The notes beneath the pieces were generated by a model. That model was not told where the DNA came from. It worked only from the letters and a program-made list of their open reading frames with translations, and made no database searches. A DNA stretch of 64,000 nucleotides from Cryptomeria japonica (Eukaryota; Streptophyta; Pinopsida; Cupressales; Cupressaceae), in the NCBI RefSeq assembly GCF_030272615.1, contig NC_081410.1, forward strand, positions 123,561,640-123,625,639. Direction: 5' to 3'. Each line of letters starts with the position of its first letter. Position 1 is the first letter of the stretch. Shown piece by piece: positions 21,364 through 31,307 of this stretch. Made by a program: the position numbers and the translations under genes.

Positions 21364-22158
21364 TGATGTCTGAATTATTTTCTTAAGTTAGAGTGAGTTA
21401 GACCTTTGGAAAGTTTGAGTACAATGGGTAGTCCGTTGTGTATACCTGGGATTGTTCATACAATTCCTTATCATGCGTATAATGGGCTTCCCATGTTTTT
21501 TCCTGAAAAATAGACAAATTGCTTCAGACCATGTAAATGTTTTTAAACATCATGTTTTTTCTTCAAGGCACACCAAAGGACGTTGCTTGCAACTTATTTA
21601 TTCAAACTCTTCAAGGTTCAACATCACAGTGGTATGCAAGTCTTTCTCCTAACCTGATTTGTTCATGGCATGAACTTGAATTCCTTTTCTTAAGTTAATT
21701 TGATCCTTTCAAAAGATTGGAAGATGCACTAATTCAATTTTGTGAATGTGGAAAGAGTATCCGGTGAATCAATTGCTCAATTCAATTATAGATTCTTGCT
21801 TATGTATCAAAGAGTTCAACCTACAAGTAGAGTAATAGATGCAAGATTTTTGAAAGGTCATTACTTTTGGGGTATTGGTACTATGTTTGTAGAGAAGATT
21901 AAAAGTTTTGGTGAGGTCAATGATGTACATCAAGCACTTGGAATAGCCTTAATCTTGGCACAATCTAGGTATGAAGCTGTGAATAATATTTTTTACCATT
22001 TTAATGAAATTGTGTTAAGAGGTTGTTCGTATGTACAAACTTGTGCTCAAGCATACACCACACCTATCCAGCAACAAGCATTCACAAGCTACAACTTCTC
22101 AAATCTATCTACTATGACTTCAAATAACACGATAGATCAACCTAGTTGTAATCAATGA
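21364..22158 (+). pseudogene. gag: Decayed gag of element C
   Basis: After a broken start, the frame near 21565-21660 reads GTPKDVACNLFIQTLQGSTS, QWYASLSPNLICSWHELEFL: the retrotransposon-gag core (Trp-Tyr-x-Ser-Leu block). After a frameshift the ORF from 21742 gives ERVSGESIAQFNYRFLLMYQ and continues with a helical segment and a Gln/Thr/Ser-rich tail ending at 22158. Stops near 21685 and a shift near 21742 disable it. Confidence 0.7.
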
Positions 22159-22173
22159 ATACAAATTTAAAAT

Positions 22174-23177
22174 TTGAATGAAAATGCTACATCTTATAAT
22201 GAAGTTGTAGCTACAAAATTCAATGATCAGTCATGCCACATGAACCAGATGTTTGAAAATAAAGAAGAAGTGGCTGCAAATTCTAATTATAAACAGAAAA
22301 TCAGATTTGGAGGTGATTTAACAACCACTTTTGGCAGAGATTTGGGAGAAGTTGAATTTGCCACAATGCTGCCCCAACACTTTTTTAATGAAGAATCAAC
22401 AAGTTTAAGGTTTCATATGCATTGTCAAGATGAATTCCATGATGATCAACCATTTGATGAAGGTGTGCAAAATTCTAGTTTATGGTTAGATACTACACCT
22501 ACGCATAAACATTTGGATGAAAGGTTGAGAGAGTTGGGTGTCTCTAAGTCTTTAGGGGATTTTGCATGGGTATATGAATGTAGAATACACTGCACAAACA
22601 AACATAATGAGATTTATTGTTGTGTTTTCCTTGAGAGATTGGATAGATATTTGAAACACATGATTAAACTTGAGGATGTATTCACTCCTCTAAAAGATCA
22701 TTGGGACCTCAAGTTGACAAATGAGTTGAGAGAACAAATCCTACTGCTTAAGGCACAAGAGGATTCACAATCATTTACTCATTTACTCATGAAGGAAATT
22801 TCCTTGATCGGAACCAGCATGATGGAGAACTTATGACAAGTATGGATGAAGCTTGTAAGTTGGTGTCTATGCCTTCCCCTATCGATGAACATGAGATAGA
22901 TGTTGAGTTGAATCCACTATGTAATAACAATGTTGATTGGCATTTGGATTCATTGAACAAAGAAGTTGAGTTGATGATTAATCTTGATGTGATTGGAGTA
23001 AGGAATGACAGTCCCACTAGTTTCCAAAGAGAAAATATTGATCTATGTATTGATTTTGTTAGTAATGGGACTGATCTTGCAAAAGATTATGAAATTGAAA
23101 AGGTGAATGATAACTACAGTTGTGTTGATAAGGGTAATAAGTTTGAAATCAGCTACAACAAGAAATTCAGAACCTAG
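22174..23177 (+). pseudogene. Unrecognised ORFs between gag and integrase tail of C
   Basis: Two nearly continuous ORFs (22174-22836, 220 aa; 22833-23177, 114 aa) overlapping by four bases (ATGA). The first contains LRELGVSKSLGDFAWVYECR and a Leu/Glu-rich stretch (LTNELREQILLLKAQEDSQS); the second is acidic (IDEHEIDVELNPL). No RT, RNase H or DDE motif is seen. They occupy the place of pol; they may be a spacer or captured sequence, or a large internal deletion of pol. No zinc knuckle seen. Confidence 0.45.
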
Positions 23178-23390
23178 GAATTTGAAGTTGGCGATCCTTT
23201 CCTTATGGAAAATTAGAGAAACCTTCAAGAAAGAGAAAAGAAAGGAAAGTTCAAACCTAATTGGCTTTCACCTTATGTAATCACATCAAAATATGGATCA
23301 GGGGCATATTAGTTGGATACTCCCAAAGGATATCCCTTGGATTAGCCTATGAACATCATGCACCTGAAGAGATTCTATGCTTAGTCCTCA
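23145..23390 (+). pseudogene. Integrase C-terminal tail of C
   Basis: YNKKFRT, stop, EFEVGDPFLMEN, stop, KGKFKPNWLSPYVI, SKYGSGAY, LDTPKGYPLD and MNIMHLKRFYA: the SH3-like C-terminal domain of Ty3/gypsy integrases (VGD-x-V-L, WxGPYxI, G-x-Y-x-L, N-x-x-x-L-K-x-Y). At least four stops. An A-rich tract (23410-23470), common after the integrase stop in plant gypsy elements, follows. Confidence 0.8.
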
Positions 23391-23488
23391 GAAGGTCGCC
23401 AATTGTCTAAAAATTAAAAATACAAAAAAAAAAAAAAAAAATTAAAAAAATGAAAAAAGCAAAAAGTAAAGAAAAATCAATTCATCCA

Positions 23489-25045
23489 TTAGTCATTTTG
23501 AAATGTATCAAATTGTGCTGGTCCTTCATAATCCCAGTCAATGAGTTGGTGGTGAACAAGGGGAAGGCCTTTAATGTTTTCGGGGTTTGCAGGGCTAAGA
23601 GTGAAGATGTGGTTATATTCGGGTATATCAAGGCAATCATCGAGGTCATCGATGGCACTCTCCTCATCAGTTTTGATCGCAAGCGAATCCAAATTGTCAT
23701 CACTAGTAGCGCCTTCGGGGACAGGTGTCCTCATCCTATATGATTTCGATCTAGAACCTTGAAATGAAGACCATGCGGAATCCTTATAGGTTGTTTCTTG
23801 ACCAACTCTGAACTTTTTATAAAATTCCTCTTCTTCTGTGGGTTCATCTGGCTCTCTGAATGTCTCGGCGAGCTCATAGTCACTGGGGGATTTGTCTGAA
23901 CCCCATTCCCATTCATTGGAATCTGTGGAATAGTAATCTTCTTGTTGAATTTTGGCAACTTTGCTTTGCGATGCCTCTTTTGTCCTTTTAGTGTGGATCT
24001 TGGAAGTCAGAAAACCCAATCCCTTTGAACGTTCCCTTTTTACAGTCAATTCAGGTTGTAAGGGCTCCATGACGCCATCTTTGCATAACCCAAGAGGGCT
24101 TTTTCCATCATACCCGAATTTTTGTAGAATCTTGAAGCCTTTGCCATATTTCTCACAGGGTATATTGATCTGATCTTGTGTGTCATCTTCAATGTCTTTG
24201 TAGATCATTTTGTATAAATCTTCCTCTTCTAGTTCGCCCCATCTTTGAAAGGTAGTAGGATCCCATTTGAGTATCATGATGGATATTTTCTTGTTAGGAT
24301 ATGGCCTTCCATATTCTTTTGGAGAGCTCATGACTTGTCGTAAATACATGGTCTGATTTAAAGTGTATTCTCCCATGCCTTTGTCCTGAAATTTGCCTTT
24401 AAGTTCACCTTGTTTTGATGTCGAAGGTTTTAATGACTCAGGGTCAATGTATGCCGAAGAAGGAACAGCTTCACAATTACTGGGAATGATGGTCTCAGTA
24501 TGTGATCTCAGGTTATTACAATATATAAACGAATTAGGATCGCCGTTAACTGTTACCTCGACTCCATTATGAGGAAACTTAATGCATTGATGATATGTTG
24601 ATGGGACTGCCCTCATTTCATGAATCCACGAATGTCCTAGCAATATATTATATGTGAGATCCAGATCTAAGACTTGACAAACCACATCCTTTGTAACTGG
24701 CCCAATTCTTAGAGGTAAGGTGACTGTGCCCTTGGATGAGCGCTCTTCATCATCATATGCCTTGATGGTGATTTGATTTGTTGAATTCATAGCTTTATCG
24801 GAATATCCCAATTGTTTAATGGTGCTCAATGTACAAATGCTTAGACCAGCTCCTCCATCTATCAGGACTCGCTTTATTCGATGTTTGTGTATGAAGGCTT
24901 CAACATGTAAAGGTGCATTATGAGGCTGACTTACGGAGGCATCATCGGCTTCTCTGAATGTGAGGGAATGTGGAATGGAAAGGTATCCCACCATAGCTTG
25001 AAACTGGTCCACGTTCAGATCAGTAGGAACGGCAATATCTCTCAA
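23489..25045 (-). CDS. Protease and G-patch-like region of B
   Basis: 518 open residues. Near residues 50-110: APLHVEAFIHKHRIKRVLID then GGAGLSICTLSTIKQLG, a retropepsin with Asp-Gly-Gly at the active site; then VLDLDLTYNILLGHSWIHEM and YHQCIKFPHNGVEVTV. A Cys-Glu-Lys-Tyr-Gly segment GKGFKILQKFGYDGKSPLGL followed by SKGLGFLTSKI near 24010-24165 is G-patch-like. The acidic Ser/Glu-rich tail ends LPLVHHQLIDWDYEGPAQFD. Same frame as gag across one nonsense codon (25127-25129), so the Met is probably internal. RT should follow but is missing. Confidence 0.88.
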   Translation of the reverse strand: MRDIAVPTDLNVDQFQAMVGYLSIPHSLTFREADDASVSQPHNAPLHVEAFIHKHRIKRVLIDGGAGLSICTLSTIKQLGYSDKAMNSTNQITIKAYDDEERSSKGTVTLPLRIGPVTKDVVCQVLDLDLTYNILLGHSWIHEMRAVPSTYHQCIKFPHNGVEVTVNGDPNSFIYCNNLRSHTETIIPSNCEAVPSSAYIDPESLKPSTSKQGELKGKFQDKGMGEYTLNQTMYLRQVMSSPKEYGRPYPNKKISIMILKWDPTTFQRWGELEEEDLYKMIYKDIEDDTQDQINIPCEKYGKGFKILQKFGYDGKSPLGLCKDGVMEPLQPELTVKRERSKGLGFLTSKIHTKRTKEASQSKVAKIQQEDYYSTDSNEWEWGSDKSPSDYELAETFREPDEPTEEEEFYKKFRVGQETTYKDSAWSSFQGSRSKSYRMRTPVPEGATSDDNLDSLAIKTDEESAIDDLDDCLDIPEYNHIFTLSPANPENIKGLPLVHHQLIDWDYEGPAQFDTFQND

Positions 25046-25126
25046 GATTTTGTCAAGAATAGCTTTATGAGCGGGGGATATGCGTAAGAGCTCAAGGATG
25101 GAGATGAGCGCGGGTGTCTTCCCTAA

Positions 25127-27424
25127 CTATTCTACAAGGTCATACTCAGGCTTGGTTGATGAAGAAGTGGTATTTTTAGTAGAGGCACCTGGCAACGTAA
25201 TTTTACCTCGACGAGTTGTAACATGACATTCAGAGGTAGATTCGAAAGGAGATCCAACACCTCTTAGGACAATCTTGGGTCTCTGTGGAGGATTCTCAGG
25301 ATTTTTATTCTTGATGGTAATAGTAGAGATATGATTGTCCATTGAGATGTGATTGATAGTTGAGTCATAGTTATAAGGTGCTCTAGTATAGTTGGCTTGA
25401 TCATCTGTGGCTTTAAATTTTCCCTTGTCATGCTTTGGGAATGGTTCCTTAAACATCTCATGTTCTTGATTAGATGAGTGTCCCTCAATATCAATGTCAC
25501 CTCTATCAATGAGATCTTGCACAATATTCTTCAGTCGATGGCAATTACCTGTCTTGTGACCCTTGCTCTTATGAAATTCACAATACTCATCATCATTCCA
25601 CCAATTTGGTTTGACCTTTGGTTCATATGGAGGAAAATCTGGAACTGTGATCACTTTGTTTGTTACAAGCTTTTTGAAGATTGATTCAAGTGGTTCTCCC
25701 AATGGGGTATACTTCCTTCGCGGTCTAGAAGTTGTTTGAGTATTCACTTGATTGTTTGTAGAACTTGATCCTGAAAAGATGAACTTGGGTCTCACTGTAT
25801 TGGCATCAACAACACCATCATTGACTGTGTTCTTGTTCTTATTCCAAAATCTTGGCTTGTCTTTTCCTTTAAAGTCCTCTTTGTTTTCCTTGAATATCTT
25901 AATGACTCCTTGTTCAATTAAGACCTTTTCTGTGGCTAAGCCCTTTTCAATAACATCCTTGAAAGTGGACAAACAAGCTTTCCTGAGATCATAGCCAATA
26001 TCCTTGTTAACATTTTGAGTGAACATTTCTACCATTTGTTTCTGTGGGATTTCACAAGAGCATCTGCTAGCTAGATTTCTCCATCTTTGTAAAAATGACA
26101 CAAAAGATTCTCCCTCCTTTTGTTTAGTATTGCACAAAGTAGTGACTGAGATATCTATTTCTATATTATAGGAGAAATGCTGAATAAATGCCTCTGCCAA
26201 GTCACCCCATGACTTAATACCAGGCGGTAGTTGAGAGAACCATTCCATAGCTTGATCGCCTAAGCTCTGTGGAAACAACCTCATCAAATATGTTTCTTCT
26301 GTCGCTACCTCAATGCAGGCTGTAAAAAATTGTCTTATGTGTGCCTTGGGGTCTCCTTTTCCTCTATACTTGTCAAATTTTGGCGTCACAAAGTGTGCAG
26401 GAAATGGAGGCATTTGAATGCTCTTATCAAAGGGATAAGGACATATGTCTCTCATAGTGTATGTTGGTTTTGGCGTACTCATGTCCTCCATTTTCTTTTG
26501 TAAATCTCTAATTTGTTGCTCCAAATTGCTCTTGGGAGGAGATCGATTTCTTGTAGCATATCCCATGTTTGAAACACCCATTTGAGGAGGAGCTTGTTGC
26601 ATGTATGGATGATACTAATCGTAGACATGTTCATATGGAGGAGGTCTATATTGATGCGGCATATAGGGAGCACTTGGCATAGCTTCATGTTGAGGAACCC
26701 CATATCTATTTTGTGTGTGTATACCATATTCAATAGGCATTTCATTTTCTAATGTGTTGCCCCCAAATTTGACATGAGGTTTCCTTGTGTCCAAATTTTG
26801 GGCATGCCTTTGAATGTCCACTTGTTTTGATTGATCCATAGCTTGCACATGTGATTGAGCATATCTATCTGCATAAGGCTTCCATAATGGTCTTCGAAGG
26901 TAAGTATCATATGTTTGAGCTTGTGTATGTGATATTTTTGGTTTTTGAAGCAAAGCTGATGGTGATTCAGGTACCATATGCGGTCCTCTATTTCCTCCAC
27001 TATTGGGTCTCCTTTGATCCATGTTGGAGTGAGTTTGTTGTGAGGGTCGGTTTTCCATAAGTTGAGACATGTCAAAGTCATGGGGTATTTTAGCTCCACT
27101 TTGTGCCATCATGTGTAGAAAGTATTGTCTATCCCTCTTCATTATCTCTTCAACCAATCTATTGAAATGAGGATTCATTATGGATTCTTCTATATCTGTT
27201 GATTGTATTGAAAAGTTGTCCACATTGTCATTGTGTTTAGCATTGTTGTTTGTAGTGTCTGCATTTTCCACATTTGGATTGTTTCTATAAACATCCATGT
27301 CAGGTAATGTAGTGTGCTCAGGATTGAAAAATAAATCATTGTCATACTCATAAGAACTCATGTTTGCGGATTCTTGAGCTTCTTTATCTATTCTCCTAGA
27401 TTTTTGAAGGCGGGTTTCAACCAT
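25127..27424 (-). CDS. gag: Gag of element B
   Basis: MVETRLQKSRR at 27424 begins a frame open to 26615, where one nonsense codon is followed in the same frame by 491 more residues to 25127. Core: YPFDKSIQMPPFPAHFVTPK, FDKYRGKGDPKAHIRQFF, MEWFSQLPPGIKSWGDLAEA, FIQHFSYN, ESFVSFLQRWRNLAS (retrotransposon gag). Knuckle-like CEFHKSKGHKTGNC near 25560-25600 (Cys-x2-His-x4-His-x4-Cys, an unusual CHHC form). N-terminal part is Gln/Pro/Met-rich. Best preserved gag in the window after that of E. Confidence 0.9.
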
Positions 27425-27914
27425 GAACTAGGTGTTTGACCAAGATGTGAGAGACTAGATGAAAAATGAAAAGAGTATGGAAGACCAAGAGTTGTATGGA
27501 GTGTAAATGAATCTTGAGGTGTACTTGCAATGTCCAAAGTGTAAGACCAAGTATGTAAGTAGTAGAGTAGGTGTGACTTCCAAAGAGATGATTGTTTCTC
27601 TTGATGAGGTAAGCTGACCTTGACTCTAAGTAAGACCAAATGAGACCCAAAGGTAAGAAACCTTGATGAGGGACCACTTAGCAAAGTGTAGTTGTATGTA
27701 GTATGTAAAAAGTATGATGAGGACAAGCAAGTGACCTTTTTGACCCAAGTTTAGACAAGTATGAATGTAAAATGAGATGTGAAGCAATGATGGGCTGTAT
27801 GAGACCCAAGGACAGGTTGAATGCTAGATGAAACCTAAAGAAACAACCTAGGAAGCTCAAGTATTCCGAAACTGATTTCCTTTGTTTGCTAGACTGTAAA
27901 AGTTTTCAATTTTG

Positions 27915-28072
27915 GACACAGACGCTTCTGTATACTTCACAGACGCGATTTCCAGACACAGACGCTTCTCTGTTAGACACAGACACTGCTAAAAACATAG
28001 ACGCTATTCTGCCCTTCATAGACGCGCTTAGATGACCCAGACGCGGTTAAAACAGACACAGACGCGTTTCTG
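27915..28072 (-). repeat. CACAGACGC array 1, about 20-bp phase
   Basis: Eight copies of (GA)CAYAGACGC at about 27915, 27937, 27956, 27976, 27995, 28016, 28035 and 28054: spacings 19-22 bp. The sequence between copies is not conserved. Confidence 0.85.
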
Positions 28073-29276
28073 TAAACTTTGCACAATTTTTCCAATCTGT
28101 GAAGTTGTTTTGTTGTGGCCAAATCCAACTGTTTGACTTTTTTTCGTGACAAGAGGACACAATGTTGATGAGGACTCAATTTTTGCAAGTGTTTAGACTC
28201 CAAAAGTGTGATGTTTGATGTAAAATTTTTTGCATACACTTGAAGACACAAAAGACACAATGTTTTGTTGTTTGGTCTTGAATGTTTGAATGTTTAACAT
28301 AAGACAAGTACAATTCTTATGGCTGGCCAGGACAATAGTTGTTGATCCCACATAGGGTTTTACCCCCGAGGCTACGCTATTCAGAGTGGATACTTAGATG
28401 CTTGACCTCACTGGCTCCACCCTCGGCACTCACTTCTTGGGTCAGCCAAGCATGAGTCCCCATGAAAACTCCCCATGGCGAACTTTGTATCTCTACTAAG
28501 AACCGTATGTGTGTGGGCCGCTACCAGAGGTCCGACCTCCTGCCTCAACAACTAGAAGGATTTGGGCTTCTAAAACAAAAAGGTGCTGATAAGGGCATCC
28601 GCTCGTGTGGCCATACATGCAGCACTTTCAGCTCTATAAATACAGAAGGCTCCCAGCCGATAGGGGTTACGCCCTACAAATGATCAAATAAATTTGATCA
28701 AACGGGTTTATGGGGAGACATAGTGTCGATATGAACTAATCAGCACACGTTATTCATAGTTTTCACCATGAATACATTTGATTATAGTGGTTCGGATGAG
28801 GTGGGTTTTCCTCACTACCACTTGGGTCGTTCTCTTCTCACTAGTAGTCCTAATGACCACACGGGAAGACAGGCCCTCTAAAGATTAAACAAAAAGAGCC
28901 TATTGCTCAAGACACAAAAGACAATGATTCAATTTCAGTGCACCAATGGAAGTGTTTGCTAATCTATGAAAATAAGGCACACAACAAAATTTCAAAACCC
29001 TAGCCAAGGCCCTGCAACAAAATTGTTAGTAGTTTGGGTTGTTTCAAATGATCACCCCTTCCTGCAAGCACACAAGTTAGGTAAATTTTAAAAACCCAAA
29101 AGACTTTGTGAAAGAGGGGCCTTCAACCAAAACGTTTTTGCTTCCAAAACAAGCTGCACAAACATAGTTAGCTAGATCTGCAAGGGTTAGTCCAAAAATA
29201 AACCAGATCTGAAACCCTAAGTGCGAAATCCAAAAACTGAATCAATGAAAATTTTAAAATTCTGAAACAGTAAAAA

Positions 29277-29535
29277 CACAGACGCTGCTATACCAGACAC
29301 AAACACGTCTGTATGACACAGACGCGGTTCTGTGACACACAGACACGGCCAAAATACACAGACGCCTTTATCTGACACAGACGCGAGCATAAACGACACA
29401 GACGCGCTTCGGAAACACAGACGCCCCTTTCAGAAACCTGCAAAATAAAATTTGGCAATAACACAGGCGCGATTCCAGATTCCACAGACGCTCCTGAAAC
29501 TCAGAGACGCGATCCGAAAGTTCGCAGACGCGGAA
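29277..29535 (-). repeat. CACAGACGC array 2, about 20-bp phase
   Basis: About twelve copies at about 29277, 29296, 29316, 29336, 29356, 29375, 29396, 29415, 29460, 29482, 29501 and 29523. Spacing is 19-22 bp except one gap of about 45. Same motif as array 1; copies such as ACAAACACG and ACAGGCGCG are diverged. Confidence 0.85.
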
Positions 29536-29624
29536 AAACCTAAAATGTCGTCAAAAAATGTCTGATCTGCAACTTCAAAAAATGCAAAATCTGCAACAAA
29601 AAGGTTAAATGCAAAGGGACAAGG

Positions 29625-29642
29625 GTCCCATCGGGCATGCCA
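29625..29642 (-). promoter_or_regulatory. Primer-binding-site-like sequence of B
   Basis: The coding strand reads TGGCATGCCCGATGGGAC, three bases after the LTR end (...ATACA). Matches that of A at 16 of 18 positions. Confidence 0.65.
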
Positions 29643-29645
29643 AAA

Positions 29646-30428
29646 TGTATATGGTGAAAATGGATAAGAATAACAACAATATTGAAAGGCTAACTGAATC
29701 CAACCACAAAAACCCGAGCCTAACAATCAACAAAGATCCACCATAACATATGAAGATTACCTAAGACAATGCAAAACAAAACAAAATCACAAAGATTATA
29801 CCATCACATGTCCAATAGGGTTTTGATCTCCATTCTTCCTATCTCCATTGATCTTGCTTGATATATTTGCTCTCAGATTTTTATATGCACAAGAGCTCAA
29901 CAAAGAACGGAATGTGGTTGCAAGTAGGATCGTAGTGTAGCAAGTTGCATAAAAGATCATTAGCATGAGTGATTAGGGTTTGACAATGAAGGAAGCATCT
30001 CCTTAAATAGAAGACACAATATGAAATGGAGGGTTAAGATTGAGAGGTGTAAAAAGAGAGGTCGGCTAAGATTAGAGGGTAGGTAGAAGAAATACCAAAA
30101 TAATGAAAGGGGTAGGTAGTGTAGGAATTAAGAGATGAATGACATGTGTCATGTGTAGAAAAAGATAATGAATTAATTAAATAAATAAATATTTATTTAA
30201 TAAATAGAAGAAATGGGATAATTAAATAAATAAAATATTTATTTAATTTAGGAAAAGGATAATTTAAATAAATAAATGTATTTATTTAAATGAGAAATAA
30301 GGCTAGAAGAGGATAAATTAATTAATTAAATAAATAAAGATTTATTTAATTAATAGAAGAATTAGGCTTAGATAATTAAATAAATAAAATATTTATTTAA
30401 TTAGACTGGACAATTTTAGGTGTCTACA
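29646..30428 (-). repeat. 5' LTR of element B
   Basis: The coding strand begins TGTAGACACCTAAAATTGTC and ends ...CCATATACA. It contains repeated TTAATTAAATAAATAT blocks (30165-30410) shared in style with the A LTR. A TATA-like CTATTTAAGG lies at 30001-30010. The right neighbour is D gag sequence GTAGT. No partner LTR is in the window. Confidence 0.8.
30165..30410 (-). repeat. AT-rich interspersed TTAAT/AAATAAAT blocks in B LTR
   Basis: Five or so alternations of TAATTAAATAAATAAAtATTTATTTAAT-type near-palindromic blocks separated by short AGAAGAATTAGGC-like spacers. Self-complementary and located at the start of U3. Confidence 0.7.
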
Positions 30429-30905
30429 GTAGTCATAGGAATGGAATGATTAACTTGATTAGGAGCTTGAGTGTAATTAAGGACTTCGGCACAACTTTTC
30501 AAAGGCATGATATTAGTGTCAACAATATGAGCAATACCACGTAATAAATCAATGCCAACTTTATCACTTTTAACCATTTTTTTTAATCCTTCAATCAATG
30601 GTAGGGACTCACTTTTAGAGTATTTTTTTACTCATCCATTGTTAAATATTTTCAAATTGATTGTCGATCTTCTCTTATTGGTCAACAGAAACCCTATTTA
30701 GTGATTCACCCACATCATGAGAATTATGTAAAGAATGAGGATAAATGACATCATGTGTTGGATTAGAAGAACCACCAACATTCTCCTAGAACAAATGATC
30801 CAAACTAGGCTCCATATCCTTGGTAATTAAACCTTAGGATACCTTAATTCTACAACTTCTTCTCATGGGGATATTATAGGTTGGACTAATAGTTGTAAAA
30901 CTCAT
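30429..30905 (-). pseudogene. gag: N-terminal gag fragment of element D
   Basis: The coding strand reads from ATG at 30905 through a stretch matching the E gag start (SFTTI, then MEPSLDHLF after stops) to IEGLKKMVKSDKVGIDLLRG, IAHIVDTNIMPLKSCAEVLN and YTQAPNQVNHSIPMTT, against IEGLKRMVQSDKNGIDILHG in E. The frame stops where the LTR of B begins, so B inserted here. Several nonsense codons. The rest of D gag is not found left of B. Confidence 0.85.
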
Positions 30906-31307
30906 GCACAAAGGAGGGAATTTTGAATTTGATATTTAGAATTTTAAATTTGAAACTTGAAAAATAATTGAACAATGCAAAATTTTGGAAAGATGATTGT
31001 TCAATTAATTAAGAAAATTGATTTGTAGAAGAGCAAATTGAGAAATGTGATAAAGATAATGCAACCCACTAGCAAAAAAAAAAATTTAATTAAAAATTAG
31101 GGTTTTTGTGAAATTAACCTCTAAATTTTAAAAATTGGATCTATGAGTGCAAAATTGAACTTGAAATTGCATGAATAAATAGATCTAAAATAATTAATCC
31201 AAATTAGACAACCCACAAGGACAATTCTAAATTTTAAATTGCATAAATACTTAGATCTGAGAACATAAATTAGATTTAAAGTTGTAAGGAATCAAGTTCA
31301 CAAAAAA
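30906..31307 (-). other. Leader of element D
   Basis: AT-rich, no coding sequence. At its right end the coding strand reads ATTACATTTTTTGTGAACTT, which lines up with TTACATTTTGGTGAACCC at the LTR/PBS boundary of E, so the LTR of D probably ends at 31308. Confidence 0.4.

Larger units (their letters stand above)
18549..23480 (+). mobile_element. Element C: gag plus integrase-tail LTR element, no RT
   Basis: Starts TGTTATGCCCTGCATATC exactly where the A pol frame is cut. Contents in order: palindrome-rich U3-like region (18660-19655), short ORF, three 110-bp repeats, TATA box, PBS-like site, gag remnant, two unrecognised ORFs, an integrase C-terminal tail, and an A-rich tract. No RT, RNase H or integrase core is found between gag and the integrase tail. 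It ends against B near 23.48 kb with no 3' LTR. Boundaries are inferred. Confidence 0.55.
27425..29624 (-). other. Leader of element B
   Basis: 2.2 kb between PBS and gag with no supported coding sequence. Holds two arrays of CACAGACGC (coding strand GCGTCTGTG) at 27915-28072 and 29277-29535. Between them 28300-28880 is less AT-rich, with a TATA-like TCTATAAATACAG near 28632 that is also near-palindromic in composition. Confidence 0.6.
23481..30428 (-). mobile_element. Element B: Tat-like element truncated after protease
   Basis: On the - strand: 5' LTR (29646-30428), PBS, leader with 20-bp-phased repeats, and gag-protease-G-patch in one frame. The ORF ends at 23489 and the sequence meets the A-rich tail of C about 10 bases beyond. 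No RT, RNase H, integrase or 3' LTR. It is inserted in the gag of D, which continues at 30429. The D sequence expected on the left is absent, so the left boundary is a deletion/rearrangement rather than a normal element end. Confidence 0.85.

Noticed and set aside
23450-23743. 97-residue + strand ORF
   Set aside because: Antisense to the protease tail of B.
28462-28683. 73-residue ORF in the leader of B
   Set aside because: No family, opposite strand to B, sits in an untranslated leader.
27915-29535. CRISPR-like regular short repeats with unique spacers
   Set aside because: The repeat is only 9-11 bp, spacers are about 10 bp, the context is a plant LTR-element leader, and no cas-like gene is present.
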